The position numbers and the translations under genes were made by a program. A DNA stretch of 64,000 bases from Gibbula magus. Lineage: Eukaryota > Mollusca > Gastropoda > Trochida > Trochidae. Shown in pieces: positions 46,966-60,352 of this stretch. Position 1 is the first letter of the stretch; every line of letters begins with the position of its first letter. A model generated the notes under the pieces. The model saw only the letters and a program-made list of their open reading frames with translations. It had not been told where the DNA came from and ran no database searches. The DNA lies in the NCBI GenBank assembly GCA_936450465.1, contig OW388294.1, positions 1,426,001 through 1,490,000 on the forward strand. The letters are read 5' to 3'.

Positions 46966-48340
46966 AACGTTACCCTACAAGTATATTGAATGAACACTAA
47001 ATACTTTACGTATTCCATTTACGTTCTTCAGCTTCAAATCGCCCATTCCGGGGACTTGTTCAATGAAATGGGGGAGTTTTATTATGTCTGATGTGTCGAA
47101 TAATTTGCAACCAAAGTCGTAAAATTTACTTTATATTATTTTCTGAAAACCGTACTTAATTCGAAAGAGAAAATGGCCCAATTAATTCAGCGAGTATTGT
47201 GCAGATTAAGCGATATAGCCTCAGGCTCGAATATGTATATGATGTCAGATTTTATTTCTATATTAAAAAGTTTGAGGCAAAAAGTCCAGACGCTAAAATT
47301 ATATTGAAGCCGTAAAGCCTTTATAGCAAGGAGTTAACCTCTATGTGTCTCTGTTACGGAGGAAATTCCCATTGAGTCACAACGCTGGTCGAATTTCCAT
47401 TGATACATCTCTAATTAGAGTTCACACAAACCCAATACAGATATAGCAGAAAGTCTTCACTGAGAGTTGCACTTGTACAGATCATTCAACCTTCCAGAAG
47501 CTTACAGGGGGCGTGGCTTTAACCCACGTGGTCCCGGTATTAGCATGACCTTACAGTGACGACTAGTTGATATTAAGGGATATTTTTATGCACATGCTGT
47601 AACATTTCAATAATTACATGTATATGGTTGGCGGTTGTGGGAGCCCACAACTAGTGTCCCAGTACAGCCGTATGTGATATGATATATCTGTGCTGTGTGA
47701 CGTAACAACCCATCTGCCGCAACACACACACACACAGACAGACATACAGACAGTACCCGCTAATATGGATTACAAGGTTATTACGGAATAACTTCCATTC
47801 GGAATCCGTGAGTTTTTATTTGTATATTTTTATTCGTTTATATCTGCAGGTGTCTAATCGTTGAATAGACATTTACACGTTTCAGACATCAGAAAAAAGT
47901 AAACTTTTATACAAAGCAAGCGATATGGTGAATTTATTATTCATGAAGTGTAACCTTCGACTGCATAGATATTAATCACTTGTTTTTCAAACTGATGTAT
48001 GTATGTTATTACACATATGTTTGTCAGCGTAAGCAAATCTCAAAACATGTATGACATTACTTTCAAGTCAGTGACGTGACCAAGGAACCCTGAATGAAGT
48101 GTGAATTGAAAACTTTAATCACACTAACACTCTTCTCAGGGACCTATCGCTCACAGTTGGTCTGTATTCTTTCTATTTCACATGACATTGTCCAATGTAG
48201 TTTATACATCATAGCCTGTATCAAGTTATGCTATGTCGGAAAATATAATTAATCTGAAGTATTGTATACATTGTAAACTATGTATATAAATACTTATAAC
48301 AGTAAATACCGTTTTGTAAGTAGCATCAAATTACAGAGAT
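46966..48340. other. no gene seen
   Basis: Unique-looking DNA with a short (AC)n/(AGAC)n tract near 47720-47755. No supported gene. Confidence 0.5.
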
Positions 48341-48724
48341 ATAGAGATTATTACCCGAGGAAGTGTGTCATATGATTTTTACGAAACGAGTGTGGATTTT
48401 TGTATTGCCCGAGCGAGAGCGAGGGCTATACACAAATTTGCACGAGTTTCGTAAAAATCATATGACACACTTTCGAGTGTAATAATTTCTTTATTACCCA
48501 TGTTATTCCGTTTCATTCGCGTAAAGATAGGCAGGAAACGGCCCACTTCCCTTGCGACGGCAAGCTACAGTGACGTCATGAACAATCGTTTTATGACGTC
48601 ACAGACGACACAATACGGGAAGTAGCGGTGAAACAATGGTTGCTAGGCAAACGTGATATGTGCACATGTGCTCATATCAATAATATTAACTCGGATATTT
48701 TCAACCATATGGGTAATAATAGAA
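48341..48724. mobile_element. foldback module C: hairpin plus TGACGTCA segment
   Basis: The hairpin at about 48347-48490 has arms GTGTGTCATATGATTTTTAC and GTAAAAATCATATGACACAC and centre CCCGAGCGAGAGCGAGGGC. The following segment runs from TTATTACCCAT (48491) to ATGGGTAATAAT (48709-48720), with TGACGTCA at 48571 and 48594. The left end, ATTATTACCC, mirrors the right end, GGGTAATAAT. Confidence 0.78.
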
Positions 48725-49472
48725 AATATGATATGTAATAGATGATATGAACCTAAACATGAATTATTAAAAAAAAATGTAACATAGCATATATATAATA
48801 TAGCATCATACTAAACATAAAGTATGTCATATATAATAGATCATTTAAAATGATAATTATGAATTCTAGAAAAAAATATATCAATATTCTATTTCTATAT
48901 GTATTCTGTGTGGGTTTTAGTTCGAGTTTATTATCATGATCATATTGAGCTTGATTGCACTGTATGGTGAATGAAGGTGTTATCAGGTCTCGTGCAGGTT
49001 GTTAATTTGGGTGAGTAACGTGCCATACCTCACATCTCTCACTGTCCCCACACTGCACTCTACCCTGCTGGTTGGTTGACTAGGCCGGCTACTGGTCGTA
49101 ATGAGTGACGTACTGCAGACTGTTACATTCTCTACCGTTTGATACCAGTACGTACCGGCCTGCTGTACCGTTCTATATACAGGTGTCCACTGCCGACACA
49201 GAAGCTGACATGTACTTAACAGCTGATGCAGTCAACAAGGTCAGACCATTACCAGACTTACATATTGCACATCTAAACGTGAATAAAATTAATGAAATCA
49301 TAATTAATTTCGAAAATAGTTATGTATGTAATTTTATTTTGATTTAAACAAGTACAGACAGTCATTAGCTTAAAGATGAACAATAAAATTGAATATATGA
49401 TTCTGTATAATTGTTCACAATTGTTAACATTATGTATAAATGTATCCTACCTAGTTATACCCCACATTCCAC
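48725..49472. other. no gene seen
   Basis: AT-rich DNA. An 80-codon plus frame at 49105-49347 has no recognised domain. Confidence 0.5.
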
Positions 49473-49515
49473 CTGATCAAGGAGTGAGCATATACTCCGA
49501 AACGTCGTATACACA
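49473..49515 (+). other. hammerhead-ribozyme-like core, degenerate
   Basis: CTGATCA is followed by a stem (GGAGT/ACTCC, loop GAGCATAT), then GAAACGTCGTA. This resembles the hammerhead core CUGANGA-stem II-GAAA-short stem III-UH, but the second conserved G of the first box is C. The copy is therefore not expected to cleave. Related sequence lies at 60258-60351. Hammerheads of this minimal kind are known in Penelope-like retroelements. The link here is inference. Confidence 0.35.
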
Positions 49516-51081
49516 CGTTGTTATTCAGAAGATTTTAGTTGTATAAGTGTTATCCACAGTACTCATAGACGGTACTTGCTGAGACTATATCAATGCTCTT
49601 ATCGAAGCAGTTATTTAACTGCTTTTAAACCTGCTTTATTGTCACAATGTCATGTTAACTGATTAATATATACCGGGGCAGTCATATCGCGATTCATATT
49701 TTGACGTCACGCCAGGGACAGTGTCATGAAATCGCGTTCTACATGCGGCAATAACGGGAAGACACTATTTGCTTAAAAGTAGATCTAGTGAATTTTCGTG
49801 AGTTTCAGTAGCGAATAAATGTGATAGTCATGTCGATTGCCACACTCTCGCTCTGGGGATACCAATCTCCAGGCACTGGTGTTGTGAACACGGTATGGTG
49901 TAAGTACTCATATAGTATTCTCTAATACATCAAATACATCAAATACACCCACCACATGCACATACACAAGCGTGTTCAGAGTTACATCACAGCGACATGC
50001 ATTTCATTCATACACGTGCATCCACATGCATATTTCTCTTGTCGTAAGTCACCAAGAATGGTCTTCGAGACAAGGAAATCCAACACCGGGTTAAGTCAAT
50101 GCACTGTGCATATAATAACTGCACTAAATACGTGATTAAAACAAGAGACGTCCCCGACTACACGTCAGCTTACGTGACCCCTGTCCCAGAGTTGACCCGG
50201 CGAGGTCACGAGGGTCAGTTACTATACAGATCAGCTCCAGTCAAACATAGGTAGTCTGTAACGACCTAGATTTAGTCAATTTATACAACCATTTACATTT
50301 CTTGTGGTTTTTTAATCTGAGGTGGAGGTTAAACACTTTATTGCGGTCTACTGTAAACATTGTGGACGGCAACCAAGTTGAAATACAAATATATCTATAT
50401 CACATAGCAGTATATACAGATATATATACATTATCATACATGTATGTAGTGCACTTTATTCCTTTTGATTCATATTAAGCATTACTTGTAGAATGCATGC
50501 ATTCCACAAGGTCGATTGTTACTTAAATTATATATTCAAACATTACAATCACCATCAATTTGGCACAAGTACACATTAACACGTTAACACAAATAAACAA
50601 ACTGTTATCCCTTACAAAACATTACGCATATTATTTTAATAGCTTTATTTCATAATACTATTAAACGATATTCCATTTCCATGTGCCCACAATTAGCTAT
50701 GTAGTTCATATTGGTTATATAGTGCCTGTATTAGGCCTCTTCATTTCATTGCTAAAGTAATATTATATTAACATTTTACTGCTGTTCATGACAGCCGAAT
50801 TTGTTTGTGCATCTATATTTTGTACATGGTCTTGTTGTTATTCATGTTGGTAGTATTGTTTAGATTTGAGGTTTTGAAAGCACATATGAACGATGTAGCT
50901 ATCTTACTGACACAGTGTATTCAACGGGTATATATATTGACTGTTAAGTTACATGTACACATATCGGCTGTACAAGAGGCTGTATCAAATGGCGTATCGC
51001 ATGTTATCTTGGTTTTATTTGTTGCTTTGCCAGTATACGTCTGTTGGATAAAGTTGTTTTCGTTCAAGACATTGGCAGCAG
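49516..51081. other. no gene seen
   Basis: Unique-looking DNA. The 105-codon plus frame at 50805-51122 is rich in hydrophobic residues but has no supporting homology that I recognise. Confidence 0.45.
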
Positions 51082-51170
51082 TGTTTGTCTTTAAGTGTTT
51101 GTCTTTAAGTTGTTGTCTTTAAGTGGTTGTCTTTAAGTGGTTGTCTTTAAGTGGTTGTCTTTAAGTGGTT
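51082..51170. repeat. 14-bp tandem repeat, about 6 copies
   Basis: Units of TTGTCTTTAAGTGG, more uniform to the right. Confidence 0.9.
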
Positions 51171-52154
<984 letters not shown>

Positions 52155-53318
52155 CAGTTAGTGTTCATTACAAGCAGCTCGTACCATAAGTCGCATCAAC
52201 ATAAGGACTGTATCAAAATATGCTTCTTGTTTTCGTTTAAGCAAACGCATCTAACTGGTAGCAATAAGACATAAATATCACCTCGGTACATTTTAGTAAT
52301 ATGTTCATGTGTTATCATTAACAACATGGGTGCTGTGGCGGGGTAACAAGCAGAGCTCACGTTATTCATACAGATTAACCATACGGCTCTGTATATAACA
52401 CAAGCACTATCATAATTCCAGCTGAGACGTGTAACGGTGTCTTCCGTAGGAGAGCATGTGCAAAGTAATAGTCGAGATTTGTTTTGTAGTACGATCTGTT
52501 CCCATTGCCAATAGCCTATAGAGACGTACTCGCCGTGTGCTGTGACGCCTGTTCAGTGAGCGGGGGTTAGAGCGGGTGTCAGACAGGGGGCACTCAACAG
52601 CCGCGTTGCTTTTCCTTTTCCTGCACGGTTTTCCCCAGGGCACTTGTCGAACAATTTAAAAACTACTGTAAACATATCTTCTGAACCTGGAACAATATTG
52701 ACGCCCTCGAAACGATAGATAAAAAACATTACAGCTGTCCCTGTAATTTGTTTGGGAGTCAATACCAACACACCTAATATACTGACGGACACGAGAAACG
52801 ATACAATTGATAATCTAAATCATAACTGGAAATATGACAATGTACAGCGGTATCAGACGTCGTTATATCAAACAAAGTACATGTTTTAAATATCATTATT
52901 CTTTATATTTACAACATATTTTTTCTCCTCGGAAGGAATTTAACTTTTCTTTGAGGTAAACACTGTGACAGTTACCTGCCTTCCAACGTGAAACCAGGTA
53001 TGACATGTAATTACCACATTCGTAATGTTGTGACAGGAAAACAGAATTATGAGAAAAACCGAGATGGTAGTATAATACCTATGTTTAAAAACAATGTAAT
53101 AATGGTTTAGATGTTTCTGAAGAAATCTCAACAATGTACATGGGGATGCAACCAATACTAAGTTAGCGTCTTTTATTTTGCACCTTTTATACATATTATG
53201 TAATATAAATTTAAGCTTAAACATAAACGACACCACATGATTTGCAATGACATTAAACAAAACCTTGCATCAAATTTCATCCAAATCCTGTTGTGTAAGA
53301 TTTGGCAAAAAATACGGC
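52155..53318. other. no gene seen
   Basis: Short frames at 52410-52792 and 52940-53260 on the minus strand have no recognised motif. Confidence 0.45.
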
Positions 53319-53367
53319 ATGATAGTGCGATATAAAGAGAAAACGATACAAACAATACATTTATCAT
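53319..53367. repeat. isolated unit of the 47-bp satellite
   Basis: ATAGTGCGATATAAAGAGAA and the following bases match the array that begins at 53808. Foldback module D separates this unit from the array. Confidence 0.85.
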
Positions 53368-53807
53368 CCAAAACTGTGTTCCACAGGAGATATCGCTTGT
53401 GGGAGATCAAGCGATATCTCCTAGGAGATATCTTTTTGGCAGTAGATTTTGCACAATGCCCTGTCACAGTCAACTGCATGACATCACAATGCTTTTGCGT
53501 CATCGAGTAACGACATCACCATGCTATGACGTCATAAACATGATGACGTCACAATGCTATGACCTCACCGCACTGGAAGTCAAATGGCAGAAATGTACTC
53601 AGATATGTACACTATTTTCACTTGAACGTAATAAGAATGATTTTGGATAATAAATAGAATCTCACCCTCGTGTCTTCTGATATCAAATATATCAACACTC
53701 GTTGATAAAAGTGAAAATATCCTCGGCAAGCCTCGGATATTTCTAACTTTAATCAACTCGTGTTGATATATTTGATATCAGAAGACACTTGGGTGAGATT
53801 CTCTATG
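53368..53807. mobile_element. foldback module D, inserted at the edge of a satellite
   Basis: From left: a small hairpin, GGAGATATCGCTTG/CAAGCGATATCTCC (53386-53421), with a third GGAGATATC beside it. Then TGACGTCA at 53527 and 53545. Then the junction GGATAATAAATAGAATC, and last a 147-bp hairpin (53656-53802) with outer arms AGAATCTCACCC and GGGTGAGATTCT. TATCAT stands on both sides (53361 and 53808) and could be a target-site duplication. Confidence 0.75.
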
Positions 53808-55345
53808 TATCATGATAGTGCGATATAAAGAGAAAAAGATACAAACACTACATATATCATGATAGTGCGATATAAAGAGAAAACGATACGAACAATACAT
53901 GTATCATGATAGTGCGATATAAAGAGAAAAAGATACAAACAATACATATATCATGATAGTGCGATATAAAGAGAAAACGATACAAACAATACATATATCA
54001 TGATAGTGCGATATAAAGAGAAAACGATACAAACAATACATGTATCATGATAGTGCGATATAAAGAGAAAAAGATACAAACACTACATATATCATGATAG
54101 TGAGATATAAAGAGAAAACGATACGAACAATACATGTATCATGATAGTGCGATGTAAAGAGAAAAAGATACAAACAATACATATATCATGATAGTGCGAT
54201 ATAAAGAGAAAACGATACAAACAATACATATATCATGATAGTGCGATATAAAGAGAAAACGATACAAACAATACATATATCATGATAGTGCGATATAAAG
54301 AGAAAAAGATACAAACAATACATATATCATGATTGTGCGATATAAAGAGAAAACGATACAAACAATACATGTAACATGATAGTGCGATATAAAGAGAAAA
54401 CGATACAAACAATACATATATCATGATAGTGCGATATAAAGAGAAAACGATACGAACAATACATGTATCATGATAGTGCGATATAAAGAGAAAAAGATAC
54501 AAACACTACATGTATCATGATAGTGCGATATAAAGAGAAAACGATACAAACAATACATATATCATGATAGTGCGATATAAAGAGAAAACGATACAAACAA
54601 TACATATATCATGATAGTGCGATATAAAGAGAAAACGATACAAACAATACATATATCATGATAGTGCGATATAAAGAGAAAACGATACAAACAATACATA
54701 TATCATGATTGTGCGATATAAAGAGAAAACGATACAAACAATACATGTATCATGATAGTGCGATATAAAGATAAAACGATACAAACAATACATGTAACAT
54801 GATAGTGCGATATAAAGAGAAAACGATACAAACAATACATATATCATGATAGTGCGATATAAAGAGAAAACGATACAAACAATACATATATCATGATAGT
54901 GCGATGTAAAGAGAAAAAGATACAAACAATACATATATCATGATTGTGCGATATAAAGTGAAAACGATACAAACAATACATGTATCATGATAGTGCGATA
55001 TAAAGAGAAAAAGATACAAACAGTACATGTATCATGATAGTGCGATATAAAGAGAAAACGATACAAACAATACATGTATCATGATAGTGCGATATAAAGG
55101 GAAAACGATACAAACAATACATGTATCATGATAGTGCGATATAAAGAGAAAACGATACAAACAATACATGTATCATGATAGTGATATATAAAGAGAAAAC
55201 GATACAAACAATACATGTATCATGATAGTGCGATATAAAGAGAAAAAGATACAAACAGTACATGTATCATGATAGTGCGATATAAAGAGAAAACGATACA
55301 AACAATACATGTATCATGATAGTGCGACATAAAGAGAAAAATATA
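53808..55345. repeat. 47-bp minisatellite array, about 33 copies
   Basis: The unit is ATCATGATAGTGCGATATAA then AGAGAAAACGATACAAACAA and TACATAT. Unit starts at 53814 and 53861 give the period. Variants include AAAAGATAC for AAACGATAC and CACTACAT for CAATACAT. Minus-strand frames in it read as repeated FSLYIALS-type peptides and are artefacts. Confidence 0.95.
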
Positions 55346-55754
55346 CAAACTCAGCAGTCAACGACAGAATGAAATTAGGTGTCCTATGTTCGAACTTTCC
55401 ATTCCATAGTTCATATTGACTCTAATTGTATTATACATGCTATATATAACGTGTCAATATCAAAGTTTAAGTCAAAATGATTTACAATATTGTAGATTGT
55501 AGATATATTTAACCCCCACGTTTATATTTAGTGATCAGTTCTGTCACCTACTGACCGATATATGATATATACAACCTGGGTGGTATCATTCTTTTCTTTT
55601 ACTCTGTCCATATTTGTGAACATATTTAACGATACTTTTTCATATATAATGGTTATATTATATGTATTTATTTATATTAGATAACATTGCAGATAACAGA
55701 TGTACTGTTATGGTATGTTTGCGTATTATCATTGTCAACATCGCTAGTTTAAGG
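55346..55754. other. no gene seen
   Basis: AT-rich stretch between the array and a SINE. No supported feature. Confidence 0.5.
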
Positions 55755-56072
55755 AGGTGAGGTGAGGTGAGTTGGGGTTTAACGCCGCTTTCAAGAGTAT
55801 TTCACTTATATCGCGGCTGCTAGTATTACGGCAGGGAGAAAGCCCGCAACGCCATGTGGCTATGCATTGCGGTGAAACCTGCGAGCATCGGCTGGAACTA
55901 GCGAACCATGGGTGGTACTACGCTGAAATTCAGTGTAGCATTGTACCCCAACCTTACTGTGTGTAGAACAGTTCTCTACTGCAGACAAAGTTGCCGTACC
56001 CCTGGCGGGATTCGAACCCCGGACCTCCTGATCCGAAACCGAACGCGCTAACCACTGCGCTATCCCGCCCCC
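55755..56072 (-). mobile_element. tRNA-derived SINE, mollusc type
   Basis: On the minus strand it starts with a tRNA-like head: GGCGGGATAGCGCAGTGG, TTAGCGCG (A box region) and GGGGTTCGAATCCCGCC (B box), at 56072-56000. A central domain follows. The 3' end reads GATATAAGTGAAATACTC then GGCGTTAAACCCCAACTCAC and an (ACCTC)n tail at 55755-55772. The central domain and 3' end resemble SINEs I know from bivalves with a shared Meta-type domain. That family assignment is from memory and moderate. Confidence 0.8.
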
Positions 56073-56080
56073 TATTTTAA

Positions 56081-56661
56081 GGATGTTCGCTCCTCAAATT
56101 TATAATATTAAACTTTTTTTCTAACTTATATTTATTTAAAAGATCAAAATACATAATTGAAAACTCAGCATTAAAAATAGTGGGTCGTGTGGTCTTTTTC
56201 GAGATATAACGCCTGTAAGATAGTGGGGTGAAGTAGAATTTTAACATGGGAGTCTATGAGAAAATGTGAAAAAAACTGCTAAAAACTTTAAACTACTACA
56301 ATTCTATTATTAAACTTGTTTTCCTTTTTTGAAATGTTACAAAGTTCATGTTCACCTACCGATGAAATCGATGAAAAAATATATATGGCAGTGTGGGTTT
56401 TTTAAGCTTTGACACTAAATGTAACCCCAAACCACCACCCCCCCCCCCCCCCCCCCCCCCCCCTTATTTAAAGTCAAATTTAAGCCATTTATGCTGTTTA
56501 GGCACTTTTTAGAGGTTCTAGAGTCACATTTTCTTTATTTCATTTGTTTTTTAAAACTGTGTAGATGATGTAGAATATCATGAAGTAAATACAAATGAAA
56601 AAACATCTTTACTTATAATCATATTTCATTTTTGAAGTTCAACAGGAAGGAGCGAACATCC
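56081..56661. mobile_element. 581-bp terminal inverted-repeat element (MITE-like)
   Basis: The ends are GGATGTTCGCTCC (56081-56093) and GGAGCGAACATCC (56649-56661). With the bases just outside, the match extends to 16 of 17 (TTAAGGATG versus TTAGGGATG). There is no coding capacity. It contains a pure run of 26 C at 56438-56463. It lies only 8 bp from the SINE. Confidence 0.82.
56438..56463. repeat. poly(C) tract, 26 bases
   Basis: Homopolymer within the inverted-repeat element. Its length is likely unreliable in any assembly. Confidence 0.95.
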
Positions 56662-57059
56662 CTAACTAAAAGTTCTGTCAGGATTAATATTTTGTTCACT
56701 ATATAAATGGCATATATTTCCAACGATAACATTCCTCTGAGTTTATGTACATTTGACTCCGATGTTATTTCCTCTAAAATGCAAGATCCGTTTTCACAAA
56801 GTAAGACTAGTACGTGTTATATACAAGGAAGTGTCCTACCATCTACTTACGTTATCTCAGGATGACAAGCTCTAGTGTTGTAACATCCCATGTACATATA
56901 TACATGCAGTTGGGAATTCTTCAGAAACATTTCATATTGTGTTACTTACTGATACTGACATCTATCACGTGATCTGCTTTCGAAGCACATAATCTGTTTG
57001 GTTCCGTGTCCGAATTTAGATTTGAATTTGTTTTCATTGCAAAAAGTGTTATGGATTGA
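56662..57059. other. no gene seen
   Basis: No supported feature. Confidence 0.5.
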
Positions 57060-58200
57060 TTTCGCATTCAAATGTAAGAAATGATGTGAATTCACGGAAC
57101 ACTTTACGTGACACAATATGACATTTGAGAAGTCCTGACTGTGACACGAAACATTTAATGTAGCTCGACACTAACTCGCTATCAGTTATATCTCTATCAC
57201 TTATGCCATATTGAGTTGAGGTAAAGAGTTCGCTGAATTCATGTCGTATTTCTTTGCATTTGAGAAGTTCTCACTTCGTTGTAAAAGTTTCTCTATCATT
57301 TATGCTAACTGGTCAACCAAAAGAAGATCAGAAGACACTGACCAAATGAAGCAGCTTTATATCTACACGATCTGCCATAGCCAACGTATGTTTCGGGGTG
57401 AGATCCTTGCGAATTTATAACATATTTTGCATTGGAAAAACAAATTGAAATCGGAATCTGAATTACGTGTATGCATATCGTTTCTTGAGAAGTTCTCATT
57501 TTGACACAGCGTATTTAAAGTGTTAAAGGTTCCCCTATAAAGTATGCTATATTGAGTCACGCAAAGAGCTCGTTGAATTGATAAATTTTCTTACATTTGT
57601 GAAGTCATTACTATGACACGGCAACATTAACGTGGTAAAAGTTTCTCTATCATTTATGTAAGAAATGATATGAATTCACCGAACCGTGGAGCACGGCGGT
57701 GTAGTGGTTAGTACGCTGGCCTCTCACGCCGACGACCCGGTCAACTTGGGTTGAATACTGTGTTGTGTCCTTGGGCAAGGCACTTAATCCACATTGCACT
57801 CAGTCTACCCAGCTGTACAAATGGGTACCTGAATACGGGAGGTACTGATGAAGCGCTTAGTAGCAGCTCTGAAAGTACAATTCCTTCAGGGTAATAACTG
57901 TAGCGCTTTGAGCATACCTTAGGGTGTGGGAAAGGCGCAATATAAGTATGCAATTATTATTATAATATTATTATTTATACTCAATATAGCAGTAGTATAA
58001 ATGAAATAGAAAAATGAAAAGTATAGAAAATTTAACCACATTCGATTATCCGTGTCATATAGTGAGAACTTCTCAAATGTAAGAAAAAGAAACTACATGA
58101 ATTCACCTCACATGTTACCTGACTCAATACAGCATAGATGATGGAGAAACTGGTAAAACATTAAATTCGCCGTGTCATAGTGAGAACTCCTTTGCCAGGT
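57060..58200. repeat. irregular dispersed repeat, direct and inverted copies, split by a SINE
   Basis: Segments with ATTTGAGAAGTTCTCA, a GACAC motif, TTTCTCTATCATTTATG and ATGAATTCAC recur in direct orientation from about 57122, 57258, 57483 and 57592. They recur inverted at about 58060-58190 (GTGAGAACTTCTCAAATG). Spacing is uneven (136, 225 and 109 bp). The DeuSINE-like element at 57687 interrupts it. Confidence 0.6.
57687..57968 (+). mobile_element. DeuSINE-like tRNA-derived SINE
   Basis: The tRNA-like head is GGCGGTGTAGTGGTTAGTAC with GGCCTCTCACGCC. The B box is decayed (ACTTGGGTTGAAT). The centre reads TGTCCTTGGGCAAGGCACTT, ATTGCACTCAGTCTACCCAG and CTGTACAAATGGGTACC, the pattern of the Deu domain. 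The tail reads AGCGCTTTGAGCAT, AAGGCGCAATATAAG, ATGCAATTATTATTAT. This 3' end matches the layout of the LINE end at 12733-12830. Confidence 0.8.
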
Positions 58201-60224
58201 AAGATTACGTAATGGGGTAGCGGGTTTCATGTTTATTGTTAAATTTTGTAGAGAGCATGAACACACAGTTTTTACAAGAATACGATCATAAGATTTTTAT
58301 TTTACTCGTTACGCGCACGATTTAAATACAAACGTTGATAACTACGTCTACGGTTTCGGATTTAGCTTGATAGGCGCTTAAGCATTATTATTCTTAAACT
58401 ACTGCTATTATTAAATTTCTTCCTGGTTTCATTTGAAATCTCCTTGACTTTATATCCAACATGCTTGGGTGAATAAGTGTTGTCGCTTGGGATAACAGAA
58501 CAGCATCAAATGTGAGTAGATAGCACGTCTTTAGTTTGGTCTGTAGATGTAATTAGGGCATGTGGTCATACGTTTATTGTGATATACTTTTGCAATCTAT
58601 ATGCATCTTTATCTATTATATGTCACTTTCTATATTTATGTTTGCTTGTGCCTTCAACACTTGATGGGCCATTCAATGTTTATCAGTGCAATAATCCTTT
58701 TGTTATAAAACAAAGATGATCATAACATATCTGTACATGAAACAATTTAACGGGATTCAACAAATTTCCAGTCATGTGTCATATGACCAAATATATCAAT
58801 TTGAAATGTCTAAATATTTATTTTGAGATTTGTAGTTTTTTTAAATAATTTTAATTTTTCTTCGAGCTTCCGGTTACATAGCTGTCAAGTCGAAAATAAT
58901 GTCGGCATGAAGGTGTAAGACATGCCACGCATGCGCAGGGCTACACACTCATACTACGGAATGTAGAACTGTCTGGTACAGCGGCGTGTGTTTAAGTGTC
59001 ACAATCTGCAGTGTTGCCAGGAACGCCTTCTGCATTTCTAGGAAACTCATATACATATACGAGTATATATACACATACACAAGTACACCTTTCTTAACAT
59101 AGTTCATGATTTGTAAAGTCAGGAAAGTATAAATGGTCTACAATTGTACTGGAATGGTTTGAATGTTTCCCTAGTCGTGCTGTTAAAGTAACAATGTGTC
59201 ATTACCTGCTCCTATAGAGTCCTGGGTGTACGATATCGTAGTCTAAACACTGCATGTATGAACAATGTCAGTTGAAACATAACGTTGTAAAACAAGGGGA
59301 AAGTCTATCAGAAGCAACCTATGTGTACACAAAATACTGCTTTAAAAAGAAGCCATTACTGCCAATGTCTGTCTTCTTATTGTAATTGTTCTCGATGAAT
59401 ACAATTCTAATGACGACTATATCGATCATGTCCGTGAACACCATTACAGGAAAACGATATACCTGACAGTGATTAGTGCCTAACTATTTGATACCTGAAA
59501 TCTCTCTCACACTGATACATGTGATGACTGAACTGTCCCGACGAATGTCTAACGAAAATATCGTTTCAAATGCAGACTGTTTTACGACACTGGAGCCTCG
59601 CATCTAAATTAGGAAAGGGCGACGTTATCTTTCTATAAATTGCCACCTATATGCGTGTTCACTTGGTGTCAGGTGATATTGTTACGCAATAAAACATTCA
59701 ACTTGTTATATAATTAGCTCGCCTAAACTAATTTTTTTTACAAAGTCCGAACAAGTATTATCGAAGGGCAAGTTAAGGGTCACTATAGTCGAGAATAGAA
59801 TGTTTTAATCTTGCCTGCTTGTACTTGATAGAGTCACTCGTTGACGAACAAGATTCAAATAACCTTAGACATGATTGCTTTATAATAAACGAGTTGAAAT
59901 ATTATACATTTTCATTTCGATATGGTGACCACATATGTTTTTTAATGACATCACGTAACAATGTTCCATGCATCATCATCAGTAGCCTCATGACGTCACA
60001 GTAAATGAAACTGATCGGGGTTTTCGATTCACAGCACAAATGATTTCACATAGCTTTCAAAATTGTTAAAGGAGTTATAGACACGCTAGAAAAACAAAAG
60101 TAAAATGAAGTATCTTCAACAAGCATGTGGTTTCAACTTCAGTACAGGTTTCAACTTCAGTACAGGTTTCCCTCAAGTCTTTGAGTAGCATTACGAAGTT
60201 GAATACATATGAAAACATTATTTC
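58201..60224. other. no gene seen
   Basis: AT-rich unique-looking DNA. No frame or motif that I can support. Confidence 0.5.
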
Positions 60225-60352
60225 CTGGATAATAACTTCTTTATTGTGCAGACACTGGACGTGTCAGAGTATATGCTCACCCCTTCATCATACCAAGCCT
60301 ATATACTCCGAGGCGCCGTGTCTCTACACAATAAAGAAGTTGTTATCCAGAA
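60225..60352. repeat. head-to-head inverted repeat related to 49473-49560
   Basis: The arms start CTGGATAATAACTTCTTTAT and, inverted, ATAAAGAAGTTGTTATCCAG. Moving inward, both carry a GTGTC block and GAGTATA, and the minus arm has GGGGTGAGCATATACTC. The same motif order (GTGAGCATATACTCCGAAAC, then GTTGTTATTCAGAA) occurs at 49493-49545. It looks like the end of a dispersed element present in two orientations. Confidence 0.6.

Noticed and set aside
50805..51122. A 105-codon hydrophobic frame as a possible small membrane protein.
   Set aside because: It runs into the 14-bp tandem repeat, has no recognisable motif or promoter, and its codon content looks like the surrounding noncoding DNA.
53173..54934. 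Minus-strand frames with repeated FSLYIALS segments that look like membrane proteins.
   Set aside because: They are translations of the 47-bp satellite. The hydrophobicity comes from its base composition.
55990..56072. A tRNA gene on the minus strand, with good A and B box sequences.
   Set aside because: It is the head of a SINE: it continues into a conserved central domain and a tailed 3' end. The 5' side of the head carries extra G bases and the acceptor stem is not clean.
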